Assembly (NCBI GenBank): GCA_963556195.1
Contig: OY744523.1
Location: forward strand, 76,310,445-76,374,444
From: Sepiola atlantica
Lineage: Eukaryota > Mollusca > Cephalopoda > Sepiida > Sepiolidae
Length of the DNA: 64,000 nt
Reading direction: 5' to 3'
Numbering within the stretch: the first letter of the stretch is position 1; each line of letters starts with the position of its first letter. Position numbers and translations under genes: made by a program. The notes under the pieces are model-generated. The model was not told the origin of the DNA, ran no database searches, and saw only the letters and a program-made list of their open reading frames with translations. Below, piece after piece: positions 25,200 through 37,029 of this stretch.

Positions 25200-27018
25200 T
25201 ATGGTTTATGCTTCAAACAGGCATATAAAAATAACCATTCATAAAGAAAGTAAGAATATTGTTTAGGTTTCAAACAGCCATATAAAATAACCATTGGTAA
25301 AGAAAGTAAGAATATTGTTTAGGTTTCAAACAGCCATATAAAATAACCATTGGTAAAGAAAGTAAGAATATTGTTTAGGTTTCAAACAGCCATATAAAAT
25401 AACCATTGGTAAAGAAAGTAAGAATATTGTTTAGGTTTCAAACAGCTATATAAAATAACCATTGGTAAAGAAAGTAAGAATATTGTTTAGGTTTCAAACA
25501 GCCATATAAAATAACCATTGGTAAAGAAAGTAAGAATATTGTTTAGGTTTCAAACAGCTATATAAAATAACCATTGGTAAAGAAAGTAAGAATATTGTTT
25601 AGGTTTCAAACAGCCATATAAAATAACCATTGGTAAAGAAAGTAAGAATATTGTTTAGGTTTCAAACAGCAATATAAAATAACCATTGGTAAAGAAAGTA
25701 AGAATATTGTTTAGGTTTCAAACAGCCATATAAAATAACCATTGGTAAAGAAAGTAAGAATATTGTTTAGGTTTCAAACAGCCATATAAAATAACCATTG
25801 GTAAAGAAAGTAAGAATATTGTTTAGGTTTCAAACAGCCATATAAAATAACCATTGGTAAAGAAAGTAAGAATATTGTTTAGGTTTCAAACAGCCATATA
25901 AAATAACCATTGGTAAAGAAAGTAAGAATATTGTTTAGGTTTCAAACAGCCATATAAAATAACCATTGGTAAAGAAAGTAAGAATATTGTTTAGGTTTCA
26001 AACAGCCATATAAAATAACCATTGGTAAAGAAAGTAAGAATATAGTTCATGTTTCAAACAGCCATATAAAATAACCATTGGTAAAGAAAGTAAGAATATT
26101 GTTTAGGTTTCAAACAGCCATATAAAATAACCATTGGTAAAGAAAGTAAGAATATTGTTTAGGTTTCAAACAGCCATATAAAATAACCATTGGTAAAGAA
26201 AGTAAGAATATTGTTTAGGTTTCAAACAGCTATATAAAATAACCATTATTAAGGAAAGTCATAGTTTAGTTTAGGCTTTAAACAGGCATATAAAAAATAA
26301 CCATTATTAAGGGCAATAAATGTATAGTTTAGGCTTCATACATGCATACAAACTAACCATTATGTAGGGATGTAATAGTATAGTTTACGCTTTAACGAGG
26401 CATATAAAATAACTATTATAAAGGAAAATAAAAGTATAGTTTAGGATTCAAACAGGTATATAAGAAATTACTATTCTTAAGGAAAATAATAGTATAGTTA
26501 GGTGTTCGAACAGGCATATTAAAATAACCATTATTAAGGAAAGTAATAGCATAGTTAAAGCTTTAAACATACAGACATAACTATTATTAAAGACAGGAAT
26601 AGTATAGTTTAGACTTCAAACAAACCAAGACCAATAACTATTATTATGGAAGGTTAAAGTATAGTTTAGACCTCAGATAATCATATAAAAATGACCCTTA
26701 TTCAGGAAAGTAATAGTATAGTTTGGGTATGCACAAGCATATAAGAATAAGCAATATTAAAGATACATAATAGTACAGTGCAGGTTTTAAACATGTATAT
26801 ATAACCACTATTAAAGAAAGTAACAGTATAGTTTAGACTTCAAACAGGCATATTAAAATAACAAATTTTATGGAAATTAATAGTATAGTTTTGGCTTCAA
26901 ACAGTCATATAAAATTGTTATTATTATAGAAAGTAATAGTATAGTTCATGTTTCAAACAGGCATATGAAACAACCATAATAAAGGAAAGTAATAGTATAG
27001 TTCAGGCTTCAAACAGAC
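25200..27018 (+). repeat. 56-bp minisatellite with homogeneous core and decayed flank
   Basis: The unit runs from AGGTTTCAAACAGCCATATA to GTAAGAATATTGTTT. From about 25265 to 26245 roughly 17-18 units are near-identical at an exact 56-bp spacing. From 26250 to 27018 a further 13 or so units are strongly diverged, with consensus closer to AATAGTATAGTTTAGGCTTC. One core unit (near 26040) carries ATAGTTCATGTTTCAAACAG, matching a decayed unit near 26943, which suggests local sequence exchange. Confidence 0.95.
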
Positions 27019-27159
27019 AGATGCTAAATCTCCAAAACTGTTATGTTTTATTTGCCAGCCGTCAGTTTAATATCAGTTACAGCAGCAGCGATGCTGAGAT
27101 TTCAATTTGTTAGCATGCTAAGGGTGGTCCTAATTACCCGGCATAGTGTTCTAGTAAAC

Positions 27160-27300
27160 ATTCAGTAATAGTCCCTATTTACTTTCCTCCAAACGAGGGC
27201 AGAGTTAGACACAAAGTCGATTTTTAATGTTGGGAAAATCCAGCTCGTCAAAAAGAAACACTCTTGATAGGCACCGAAAACTGTCTTAGTCTAGAAAAGG
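27160..27300 (-). mobile_element. SINE fragment, body only (same family as 28508-28690)
   Basis: ACTTTCCTCC, then GGGCAGAGTTAGACACAA, GTCGA(T/C)TTTTAATG and GGGAAAATCCA occur here in the same order as in the reverse complement of 28560-28690. Only the distal body is alignable. The U2-like head is not recognisable in this copy. Confidence 0.6.
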
Positions 27301-28507
27301 ACTATTCAACACCAAGATCAAAGGCCCTCTGGTGATAAGTCCCTCTGCATGTTGCTAACAGGGACTGTCAGACTGGGAATCGCATTTGAGTGATAATAAC
27401 TATGTTACTTCTGTGCATATGCAACCACTATTTCTTTGCGTGCTCTAGACATCACTTTCCACGACTTCATATGCAACCGTTGGCCTTGTTTTTCTGGTCA
27501 TGGAAGATCAGCCTCACTTGATGTTGAACATGTATTTACTAATGTACATGTTGATAACACTATTTATGTTACCCTTTCCGACTCTTTACTATCATGACTA
27601 TTTAAAAATATATTTTGTCCTGTATCACTGATGTACGTTTTCACGATTACTTAGATAATATATACGCGCAAATTGATGGAAGTAGAATAAGTCCAGCCTT
27701 ACTTTCTAAATGGCTATATTTCTTAATTAGAAAATAATATTTTAAAACGGTTTTCTGAAAATATAATATATGTTAAATATATTTACGACACCTCAATATT
27801 AGTTAATATTCAAAATTAGTACAAGATTTTTAATAAAATAGAATTAATATTCTCTCTTAAATATCGTGTTATATTAAATAATTATAGATAGTTTATAATA
27901 TAACATAATACATATTGTAAAACTAATAACTGAGTATGCTTCAATGGATTTTACTTGCCCTTTTACTTATAACTGTAGTCGATTTTATGGTTTATAACTT
28001 TCGCAATGGTATTTGCACCTGAATGAGTTCATAGATTTTTGCTAAATTTAAATAAGTTTACCGATTCATAATCTCGGTAATAATAAGACAACCTATACCA
28101 CCCATTTTTCCCCATCACATATATATCAACATAAAAGAAAACATGTTCTATTAGCTGTTATAAAAACCGATATGAGAACAGAAAATTCGAATTAGTTTCA
28201 ATAAAGGTAACATTCTTGGTTTCAATTATTGTTTTCCGTGGATGCAATTCAAACCCAGTCATATGCCAACATATAGCACAACTGTTTTCAACTAAAGTGT
28301 TTCAAGGAATTCAATAGCGGTATTGGTTTCTTTAACAATAATATTATGTTTTAATATCACTTTATTGCTTTGTAAAAATATTACTTTTAGCCGACAGGGC
28401 TCTGCAGACTATTTTTAGAGGACAGCTTGACTCTCCTCAACTTATGCTCCCACTTTCCGGCCTTTTTTTACATTATACTTTGCGGGGAGTATATAAATAC
28501 TAGAAGC
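27301..28507. other. Intergenic, nothing recognised
   Basis: AT-rich sequence without a supported gene or repeat. Confidence 0.4.
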
Positions 28508-28690
28508 AGAGTGTAGTATCTGTTTTGCTACAACACTTCATCTTTTCTGTCCTCGGTCCGTGGATAAATCCTTCTGGACTGATGCAAATTTAATTGTTGT
28601 CCCAATCCAGAGTTCCTCTTTCTGGGAAGATGGATTTTCCCCTCATTAAAAGTCGATCTTGTGTCTAACTCTGCCCTGATAGGGAGGAAA
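28508..28690 (+). mobile_element. U2 snRNA-headed SINE copy (body type 1)
   Basis: AGTGTAGTATCTGTT at 28511-28525 matches the 5' region of U2 snRNA. It is followed by a body with GTCCTCGGTCCGTGGATAAA, an AATTTAATTGTTGTCCCAAT block and CCAGAGTTCCTC. The same head and body order is found on the minus strand at 36300-36500 and 39450-39605. The minus-strand 106-codon frame here is a shadow. Confidence 0.65.
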
Positions 28691-29939
28691 GTACATAAGA
28701 ATAAAATGCTTGGTAACAGCATGCATAAAAATAAACTGTTTTGCAATATCCATAACAAATCCTTCTCATACAAACTAAATAAGGCTTTCATTCTGCTTTG
28801 ACCAAAAATATCGTAAAGATGACTAATTTTCGAAAGTGTCAACTGCAAACAGAATTTGATGATCCTTTTTGTTCAGCTGATCAGAGACAACTTTGAAAGC
28901 TCTATTGAAATTGATCTAAATTTGGTTTCATTAATTGAAATAATGTAGAGTAAATTAATTATCCGAATGAGATAAGTCGGAGGGCAGCGCAAATGATACA
29001 GAGGCCACCAGAGCTCAACTCTCATAAAATGTAACATCTCACCACAATGGCTGTGAAACCTAGCAAGCGATTGCGCAACCTGTCAAAAGATATGCTGAAA
29101 GGGCTTGGAGTGCTACGTAGTACACTTTTTCACTAGCCTTGGTGAGAGGATAGTGTGTGCAGATATCAACTGAGAGACGCCACTCACATCAGAATGTTAC
29201 TTTTAGCACACATCTCTGAAATATTAAAATGGTCATACTTGTTTTTAATTTTCCTTTTCTCTTGCAAGCAACCCGATAAATCATCGAATGGGCGAAGCTC
29301 TTTGCTGAAAAACTAATTTGAGCCGAAGAGAGAACTGAGAGAATAACTAAATAAAACAGAGAAATATCAACCACCTAAAAGTAAAGGCGAGATCTCATTT
29401 ATTAGACATTTTATTTTTGTATTTCCTAATTTCCATCATCGCTCTTTCTGCATATAACCGACGGGTCTATCATTAACTCACTTCACACACACGAATGGAG
29501 AAATAATTCGAAGTGTGCGAAAGGAGTCGTGCGTCGCCATTTATCTGCCTCAAGGAAGGCCGCAACGAGGGGATAGCATAGCAGGGCAACATAAAAACAC
29601 TGATGCGAAAATATATATTTTTCAAATCAGATGTCGGATTTTTTATGCTGCCATAAATGTAAGTAATTGGAACATTTGGGATGACGAAAGATTGACAGGG
29701 ACCAATTTGTGCACAAAAGCTCACTCAATCGTAATACGAGTCGCAGAGAAATTAGAGGAGTTTCTGGGAAGAAAGATTACAGAATCGACTATTTTTAAAT
29801 ATGGTCATATTTTAAAAAATATCTGGCACAATTACGAATCAATCAAAATATTTTTCAAAGTTTTTTAAACTCTATTTAATTGTTTTATTAAGTAGTTACG
29901 ATTTCTCAAGACCCAAAGCAACTCGAGGATATGTGTTAA
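28691..29939. other. Intergenic, nothing recognised
   Basis: A 117-codon plus frame at 29515-29868 shows no domain I recognise and is overlapped by an 83-codon minus frame. No gene is called. Confidence 0.4.
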
Positions 29940-30185
29940 TTAGATGGATGGATTGCTATTTGAATGACATCGAATATTAGGAGGCGGTCTGAAAGTGACG
30001 AATGGAAAAAAATGTAATTACTTATTAGAGCGATTATTTATGACAAGTAATTGTTGACATTAAGTTTTTAGACGACCGTGTTGTAGTCGTCAGAGAAGAA
30101 ATATTGTGGTTAAGTGTTCCACAGATGAGAAGTTCATAAATACAAACCCTGTTCATGGAAATACTTTCCATAGATATTCACAAAT
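29940..30185 (+). repeat. Unclassified interspersed repeat, copy 2
   Basis: Collinear with 7795-8035; see that entry for shared blocks. It ends about 50 bp before the target-site duplication of the U2-headed SINE. Confidence 0.55.
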
Positions 30186-30234
30186 ACCTTATATACAGGT
30201 ATGTTCCAACATCTTATCAGATACATTAGAACAC

Positions 30235-30247
30235 ATAGAGAGTATTG
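30235..30247. repeat. Left target-site duplication (ATTAGAACACATA)
   Basis: A 13-bp direct repeat identical to 30583-30595, bracketing the SINE insertion. Confidence 0.85.
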
Positions 30248-30582
30248 ATTTACTCCTCTCCAGGAGTTAGGCACAAGGCGAGTGTTTATCTTACTCCCAC
30301 AAGTAAGATGTGACCCAAGGTCGGGTCGGGAAAGTGGGGTTTAAAAATTGCCTGGGCAGCCCCGTCGGCATTCCCCGGTAGGGGCGCCTCAGGCAGTAAG
30401 CAATAAACTTACTCCTCCCCCAAGGGGGGGGCGAAGCCTGGGAGGGTGGACCTCCTAAAACTGCACAGGACAGACCCATAGACCGGCGTACATCAAGCCC
30501 CGGAGGCCAAGACAATACCAGTCTATGGGGTGAAGTATCCATCGGAACAGATACTACACTTTTATTTTAGCCAAAAAGCCAA
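30248..30582 (-). mobile_element. U2 snRNA-headed SINE, complete 335-bp insertion (body type 2)
   Basis: Read on the minus strand from 30582 it starts TTGGCTTTTTGGCTAAAATA and continues AAGTGTAGTATCTGTTC. This is the 5' end of U2 snRNA (GGCCTTTTGGCTAAGATCAAGTGTAGTATCTGTTC in the known RNA, up to small differences). A GC-rich body follows, with a run of G/C hairpins around CGGGGAATGCCGACGGGGC, and the far end carries TTGTGCCTAACTCCTGGAGA. Exact 13-bp direct repeats flank it, showing retroposition of a discrete unit. Its composition contrasts sharply with the AT-rich surroundings. The 83-codon minus frame inside it is not a gene. Only the first ~40 nt resemble U2, so it is not a functional U2 gene. 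Confidence 0.8.
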
Positions 30583-30595
30583 ATTAGAACACATA
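30583..30595. repeat. Right target-site duplication (ATTAGAACACATA)
   Basis: A 13-bp direct repeat identical to 30235-30247, immediately after the U2-like 5' end of the minus-strand SINE. Confidence 0.85.
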
Positions 30596-31625
30596 AGTAA
30601 ATAAAAGAGATTAATTGATTTAAAAACTGATGTTAGCATAATTCAATTTTTAATTTTTAATGAATTATTTTCAAAGAATTGGTTTCTTTAACAAGTGTCA
30701 TTATGGTTTATTTCTCCTATCTAATATTGATTTTATTTTGGTTAATAAATTGAGACATCCGAAGATAATACAAACTCCTTCTACTAATTCTCTATCCTAT
30801 AATTAGGGACGGACCATGAAGAAGGCAAATACTATCCTCGAGATTGTATGTTTTTATTTCAGCATCATCTGCTATTGTAGTGCACACAATTATTAGTACA
30901 GTCACTTCTTACTACATGTTCAGGGTTGGGTGATCATACTGATAATTGCAATAATAAGAGCACCATAATATGGGGAAATTGTCTTTCTTGGAAACTCCAC
31001 AACGACAAAATCAGGTCATCTATCACTTGGCGTGCACCAACATTCGTTTTCATGAGCTCATTACAACTGGATAGACTTTTTAATCAGATATGCTAAATAA
31101 TGAGTCTAACTTGAATATGTTTTATAACTATCCTATCTGGGAAGTTTAAACTATGGCCATAAACTAATATTATATGTTACCCCCTTCACAAAATTAAACA
31201 AGAATGCAAAAGATGTGCAAACGATTCTATTTCAATTATTTTCTAGTAATTTATATATTGCTTATTCACAGAGAAAAATGAATATTTCTAACAATGAAAA
31301 AGTTTACATTTACAAGAAATAATATTCATTTATTATAGACTAAACTGTGCTGTGAATCGACCCTGATCGAAAGTTTTGGACGATACGATTTCGCATATGA
31401 CAGCGTAATTAAAATGCTTTCCTGTCCGATATATAGTGACGTTTTAACTAACCTGCTGCACTAACTAACAAGCGTTTCGCTAAATAATGAAAGTAAATCT
31501 GAGAGTAATATTGTGACTTGGTTGGAAATGCTGAAATTAATTAGGTTGATTTCATCTAATTGAAAATATATTGCAACGTTTTAACCGACCGCACAAATGT
31601 TTTATGTATCGGATTCAATTATGGG

Positions 31626-31658
<33 letters not shown>

Positions 31659-33480
31659 ATTTGTCTCACATTGAAAACACTTTAAATTTAACGTCGTCTC
31701 TTGCTAATTATATTTACATGACAATCAGTAAATGGTGTAATATAAATAACGCACTTAATAACATCGATAAATCGAGTTTAGATTTCGGTCAATCTTCTTT
31801 GAATTCAAGTTACGTTAATATCATTTGAAAAGGTAGGAAGTTCACTCAGAGCTTTTCATGAACTGAAATGTATAGTTTTACAGCGTGTGCCATTTCACAA
31901 CCGTTTTAGAAAAATACAACTTAATATTCCACACTAAAGCTGAAAAATGCGGACGACTAATGGTGGTACAATTGGATCAAAGGCGATCATTTTCAAAAAG
32001 CTTCCAAATATAAAACTTAATAAAAATTGGAAAGTGTTTAAATATTGTTAAATAATAAGTTTTAAAGTTAAACAACACTAGTCATTTAAAATTGAGTACA
32101 TAAAATTATAACAAAAATGATTTAGTTCTTTAAAAAATAAAAAGGAAAAATGAATGAAAGCATGACATTTTCCTTACAATGTAATTTATTTTGATATAAA
32201 CATCTTATTTATTTGTCAAAATTAGTTACATGTGTTTGTGATTTATTAAAAATAGTTTTTATTGCTGAAACAAAATATAATTATTCATTAAAATCTGTAT
32301 AATAGACACGTATTTGTAAATAATGAGATCTCCCGATTATTAAAAACGCATTAGTCTCGTGTCACTAGTGCTAAAAATTGAGAATGGACAATTTTTTATA
32401 TAATATGTTCCAAATTAATATAATCAAGTAAAATCGATTTGTTTCCTGTACGAATTGAAACATGATAAGATAATAAAGAAAACAGTTATATGCTAATCTG
32501 TACCACTATCTAATTAGGCTAAGCGCTCATGTTTGTTTCCAGAAATTATATATTCATTGTGTCTGCTTTCAATATGCATTATATTTTCTCCGGATAATCG
32601 CACTGTCTCAAATAAACCTTTCAACAAGAAGGGGGCATTCATTTTAACTGGCTACTATTCATAAACTCTCACCTCTATCAGATGCACCGTGTTCAATTTT
32701 TTCAGTAAATAAAAATAAAGCAAACATCAATTATTCTATAATACTTAACGAACGTTTCACATAATTATTCTTGAAAAAAAACAGATGTTCGCTTATCGAT
32801 TAGAACTCTGCATTGGTAAGCTTTTCCGATTATTTTTTAGTTAAAGTTTTTTCTAATAGTCTTCATGTTAAACATAGAACATTCGCTATTTATTCAGAAT
32901 TAAACACTTAATTTGATCCACCGTGCTGACAGTATATTCCATAAACATGTTTCATATTCCAGAATAAATGGAATATATAAATTAACGAACAATTTCTCAA
33001 TGTGGCCGATTCTGGTGTCGTCTGTTCCGTACGTGAATTATTACAAATTTATACTTTTTTGCAGAAGACAAACTATACTTAGGCACTTTTTCAAAAATCA
33101 GTTAGATCGTAAGAAAACCATCTCCATACAAGCGCTGGGAAAAAGGTGTTTCCTTAACTTTTTTGCCGAGTTTATCTCCCGTACATATTTTGAGCAGATT
33201 ATTAGAACAATATTTTCAATATAAAATATTTAACACGTATTTGAAAACACACAAGAAAACATTGATTTATTTTATTTGATTTCTATTCATGAAAAAACTA
33301 TTACACTATTTACAAAAATACAGTATTTAACACCGATTTTCATTATTATTTGTGGAAAATCCCGTTCGTCAAACAAAAAATAATGCTATAGTCTAGGACG
33401 ATTTCTTTTTAAGCGAAATAAAAACAATTTCTTCGGAAATATATATTGACTACGTTATTAAAATAATATTTTCATTAAAA
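30596..33480. other. Intergenic; (TTG)n microsatellite at 31625-31658
   Basis: No gene is recognised. The TTG/GTT run at 31625-31658 gives a poly-leucine stretch in the plus frame at 31571-31828, which is an artefact. The 103-codon plus frame at 32913-33224 has no recognisable domain. Confidence 0.45.
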
Positions 33481-34083
33481 CTATATAACAAGGATTTACA
33501 AACAAACATGACACCATTGATTATAAACCTACACGCCCGGGCACGGGTTCATGTTAAATCCTATTGTAATCACCTAAATTACTTAAACCGATATGGGATC
33601 CTTTCTGATTTTTTTTCAGGATTTATAGTCTGCTATTTATTATTATCTAATAAAATCAATATTTTATATTTAGTCTAAAAACTATATAACAAGGATTTAC
33701 AAACAAACATGACACCATTGATTATAAACCTACACGCCCGGGCACGGGTTCATGTTAAATCCTATTGTAATCACCTAAATTACTTAAACCGATATGGGAT
33801 CCTTTCTGATTTTTTTTCAGGATTTATAGTCTGCTATTTATTATTATCTAATAAAATCAATATTTTATATTTAGTCTAAAAACTATATAACAAGGATTTA
33901 CAAACAAACATGACACCATTGATTATAAACCTACACGCCCGGGCACGGGTTCATGTTAAATCCTATTGTAATCACTTAAATTACTTAAACCGATGTGGGA
34001 TCCTTTCTGATTTTTTTTCAGGATTTATAGTCTGCTATTTATTATTATCTAATAAAATCAATATTTTATATTTTGTCTAAAAA
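33481..34083 (+). repeat. Exact tandem triplication, 3 x 201 bp
   Basis: CTATATAACAAGGATTTACA starts at 33481, 33682 and 33883, and the next partial start is at 34084, so each unit is exactly 201 bp. Units 1 and 2 look identical by eye. Unit 3 differs at a few bases (CACTTAAATT for CACCTAAATT, GATGTGGG for GATATGGG, TTTTGTCT for TTTAGTCT). Each holds a GC-rich ACACGCCCGGGCACGGGTTC motif in otherwise AT-rich sequence. Confidence 0.95.
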
Positions 34084-35089
34084 CTATACAACAAGTACGA
34101 CACTTTGCTTCGATTTTAAAAAAATCGTTAAATCAGAAGCAGCTGTCGTATTTACTTACATAGTTTTTGCAAGAATCCTTCAATTACATATGTTTTTATG
34201 AACGCAAACACGTCCCAAATTTGTAAGCAAATCTTTACGAAGTAGCTAAATTTCATTGTTTTTTTTTGGGAATTATGTTATTGACGATTATACCTTTTCT
34301 TTCGAGTTTAAACTATTCCCAATGCTTGTACCTTGCTTTTTAAATCCAATAAATAACATAATAGAATCTGCCGATTTGATAGCTTCTCAACAGGGTCGCT
34401 TTTTAGTTTAGTCTAAAAAAATGCACTCGATTGGTGCTAAAGATGCCTCGGTCTGGAATAATGCATATTTGTTAAATTACGTACAGTCATATAGGTTTTT
34501 TTCTGAGTTACTAATCTAATTCCTTTTAATTAAATCATTATTTTATATTTCTCCAGGGCAACGCCGGGACCCGGGTCCTGCTAGTCCTGAATACAATTCT
34601 GTCTTAATAAATAAAATTCTTTGTATTTATTAGAATTTATTGATTTGTATTGTTACATTTTTTTATAAGTTCATTCGTATAATTTATTTAAATAATAACT
34701 TAACTCGCAATTATTTTACGGAAAAAGTAGATAGTATTTATTGTTTTAAATAGATGTAAATCGTTACAATCTTAAAAACACAATGAAAGAAGAGAAATGT
34801 TCGTTATATGTATTTAAAGGATCTCTAGGCGAGAGTGACAATAAATTTACGAAGAAAACGAAGTTTTTTTTTTACTTTTTTATTTATTCTCTCAAAAGAA
34901 ATAGTATTATAAATAATGAATTATTAAGATAAATTACGATAGTAACAGTAGAATACCGTTCTTTTCATATAATGCGTAACTTTTATATCGTTTTCAACTT
35001 TAAAATAAACGTTCTTTATTTTTATTACGTCATATAATTATTAATGTTGTCATAAGCAGTTTTAGATTTTAGTTTAATTGAACTATTGA
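34084..35089. other. Intergenic; possible Helitron-like 3' terminus at 34552-34586
   Basis: CCAGGGCAACGCCGGGACCC followed by GGGTCCTGCTAGT resembles the GC hairpin plus CTAG end typical of Helitrons. No matching 5' TC end or helicase ORF was found. The rest is AT-rich with nothing recognised. Confidence 0.35.
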
Positions 35090-35335
35090 ATTTAGTAGTC
35101 AGTTCTCAACTGTCTCACTAGTTGAGCTACCGACAAATAACCTAGAAAATAACACAAAATGCAAGGTTATAAAGAGATTGGTATCTTTCATCATGCTCGA
35201 ATGGGCAAGTTTATTCTATGCTTTCTGGTTGGCTGCTAGTTCATGACTCAATAATCTACAAGAAAATTCTTGCTTGAATTGAGCAATATTTACATACGAA
35301 CTATTGGAGCACTGTTAACCGACAAGTGTTAAATT
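35090..35335 (+). repeat. Interspersed repeat copy, pairs with 40115-40395
   Basis: Shared blocks in the same order are TCTCAACTGTCT(C/G), CAT(C/T)ATGCTCG with GGGCAA, TTCATGA, TTGAATT(G/A)AGCAATATTTA and GAAC(T/G)ATTGGA(G/A)CA. The two copies lie about 5 kb apart in direct orientation and may be diverged terminal or edge sequences of one element family. Confidence 0.6.
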
Positions 35336-35375
35336 TGAATTAACAATCCCCCCAGTGATCTTTGGGAAAGAATGA

Positions 35376-36038
35376 GTTTTTGCTGGTCTGGTTGATTGTG
35401 GGGGGTAACGTGGAGAATGCCCGGGCGGATTTTGCTGGCATTGGCCTGGTTGATTGTGGTAACGTGGAGAATGCCCGGACGGATGTTGCTGGCATTGGTC
35501 TGGTTGATTGTGGTAACGTGGAGAATGCCCGGGCGGATTTTGCTGGCATTGGCTGGTTGATTGTGGTTACGTGGAGAATGCCCGGGCGGATTTTGCTGGC
35601 ATTGGTCTGGTTGATTGTGGTAACGTGGAGAATGCCCGGGCGGATTTTGCTGGCATTGGTCTGGTTGATTGTGGTAACGTGGAGAATGCCCGGGCGGATT
35701 TTGCTGGCATTGGTCTGGTTGATTGTGGTAACGTGGAGAATGCCCGGGCGGATTTTGCTGGCATTGGTCTGGTTGATTGTGGTAACGTGGAGAATGCCCG
35801 GGCGGATTTTGCTGGCATTGGTCTGGTTGATCGTGGTAACGTGGAGAATGCCCGGGCGGATTTTTCTGGCATTGGTCTGGTTGATTGTGGTAACGTGGAG
35901 AATGCCCGGGCGGATTTTTCTGGCATTGGTCTGGTTGATTGTGGTAACGTGGAGAATGCCCGGGCGGATTTTGCTGGCATTGGTCTGGTTGATTGTGGTA
36001 ACGTGGAGAATGCCCGGGCGGATTTTGCTGGCATTGGT
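35376..36038 (-). repeat. 54-bp minisatellite, about 12 units, possibly from a gag-like ORF
   Basis: The unit (plus strand GTCTGGTTGATTGTGGTAAC to TTTTGCTGGCATTG) is 54 bp, or 18 codons. The minus-strand frame 35329-36204 reads QCQQNPPGHSPRYHNQPD per unit. It adds a unique 57-residue N-terminal part containing CSYVSCECPFCDH, which could be metal-binding, and a short C-terminal tail. All three minus frames and two plus frames stay open across the array because 54 is divisible by three, so openness is no evidence for translation. A single related block, CHKNPPGHCP followed by INQA, lies in the gag-like relic near 41110-41160, which suggests the origin. Reading the 291-codon frame as a real gene is possible but unsupported. 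Confidence 0.85.
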
Positions 36039-36299
36039 TTGCTGGATGATGTTGTACACTGTTCCTCTGATAAGTTGGTCCTTGATGGTTCGACAAAGCA
36101 TGGTCACAAAAGGGACATTCACAACTTACATAAGAACATTTTATGTTGAATGTAGTAGGCAGTGCTAAACAAGGATGTCGTAAAGTAAACTTAGACATGT
36201 GCATTGAAAGGTGACGTCATATGAATAGGTAGAAAGCGAGATATGTCGAACAGTCAGTAATGAATGTGAGCCTTTTAATTAGAAAACTTAAAGTTTGAC

Positions 36300-36500
36300 A
36301 GAAGTTCGGTTTTTGGTGTGATGAAAATCAAGCTCCAAAAAGGGACACTCTGGATTTGGACAAAAATTAAAATTGCCTCAGCCTAGAACAATTTCACATT
36401 CACCTTTACTGACCGAGATACAGGAAAATACATAGTGTAGTTTCAGAACAGATATAACACTTTTAATTATTTTATTGCAAAAATAAAAAAATAAAATGTT
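36300..36500 (-). mobile_element. U2 snRNA-headed SINE copy (body type 1)
   Basis: On the minus strand, AAAAGTGTTATATCTGTTCTG is the U2-like head. Next come CTCGGTCAGTAAA, an AATTTTAATTTTGTCC block and ATCCAGAGTGTCCC. The order matches 28508-28690. No clear target-site duplication was found. AATTAGGCACAAGGCC just downstream (36505-36521) resembles a tail block also seen near 30266. Confidence 0.6.
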
Positions 36501-36653
36501 TTTAAGAAAATTAGGCACAAGGCCATCAAAAGTATGGAGAAGAGAATGTCGTTGGTCACCAACTGTCTTTCCTACTCTTTGCTAGAATCATTAGTCATCA
36601 CAATACAGAATTTAAGGATCAAAGTGCCCAATGTGTTCAAAGTTTTAATTTTA

Positions 36654-36658
<5 letters not shown>

Positions 36659-36735
<77 letters not shown>
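36659..36735. repeat. Compound microsatellite (AT)n(AG)n
   Basis: About 25 AT units are followed directly by about 13 AG units. Confidence 0.95.
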
Positions 36736-37029
36736 TACTAAGAAGTTACACAGCCCCTACGGGAAATTAAAGTTTTAAACCCTGTTAGCCTTGTAGTCGA
36801 GCACTCTCGAGAAAGATACCAACACCACAGAAAAAACAGTTAAACAGGGATTTACCAACAAAACCCTGAGAAATGGAAATATAGACTCTCGGATACTCAA
36901 CCAAAAATATCCCAACACCTAACAGCAAAACATACACCAGGATTCTCTTGACGAAATGATGGACGTCATAGGAAAAATGAGGTGGAAGGTTTTGAATACA
37001 GAACAGAGGCAGACAGCAAAAAATCATTA

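Noticed and set aside
25200..27018. Regular direct repeats that could suggest a CRISPR array
   Set aside because: There are no unique spacers: the whole 56-bp unit repeats, and the genome is eukaryotic. The 22-24-bp array at 48795-49328 was rejected for the same reason.
29515..29868. 117-codon plus frame
   Set aside because: No recognisable domain, no splice or promoter context, and an overlapping antisense frame of similar size.
30291..30542. 83-codon proline-rich minus frame in GC-rich sequence
   Set aside because: It lies inside the U2-headed SINE insertion. The GC-rich non-coding body explains its openness.
30548..30582. Functional U2 snRNA gene
   Set aside because: Only about the first 40 nt match U2. 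The Sm site and 3' stem-loops are absent, and target-site duplications show it is a retroposed SINE.
35362..36168. Plus-strand frames of 268 and 192 codons across the 54-bp repeat
   Set aside because: Several frames on both strands are open over the same repeat, and none shows a non-repetitive domain on the plus strand.
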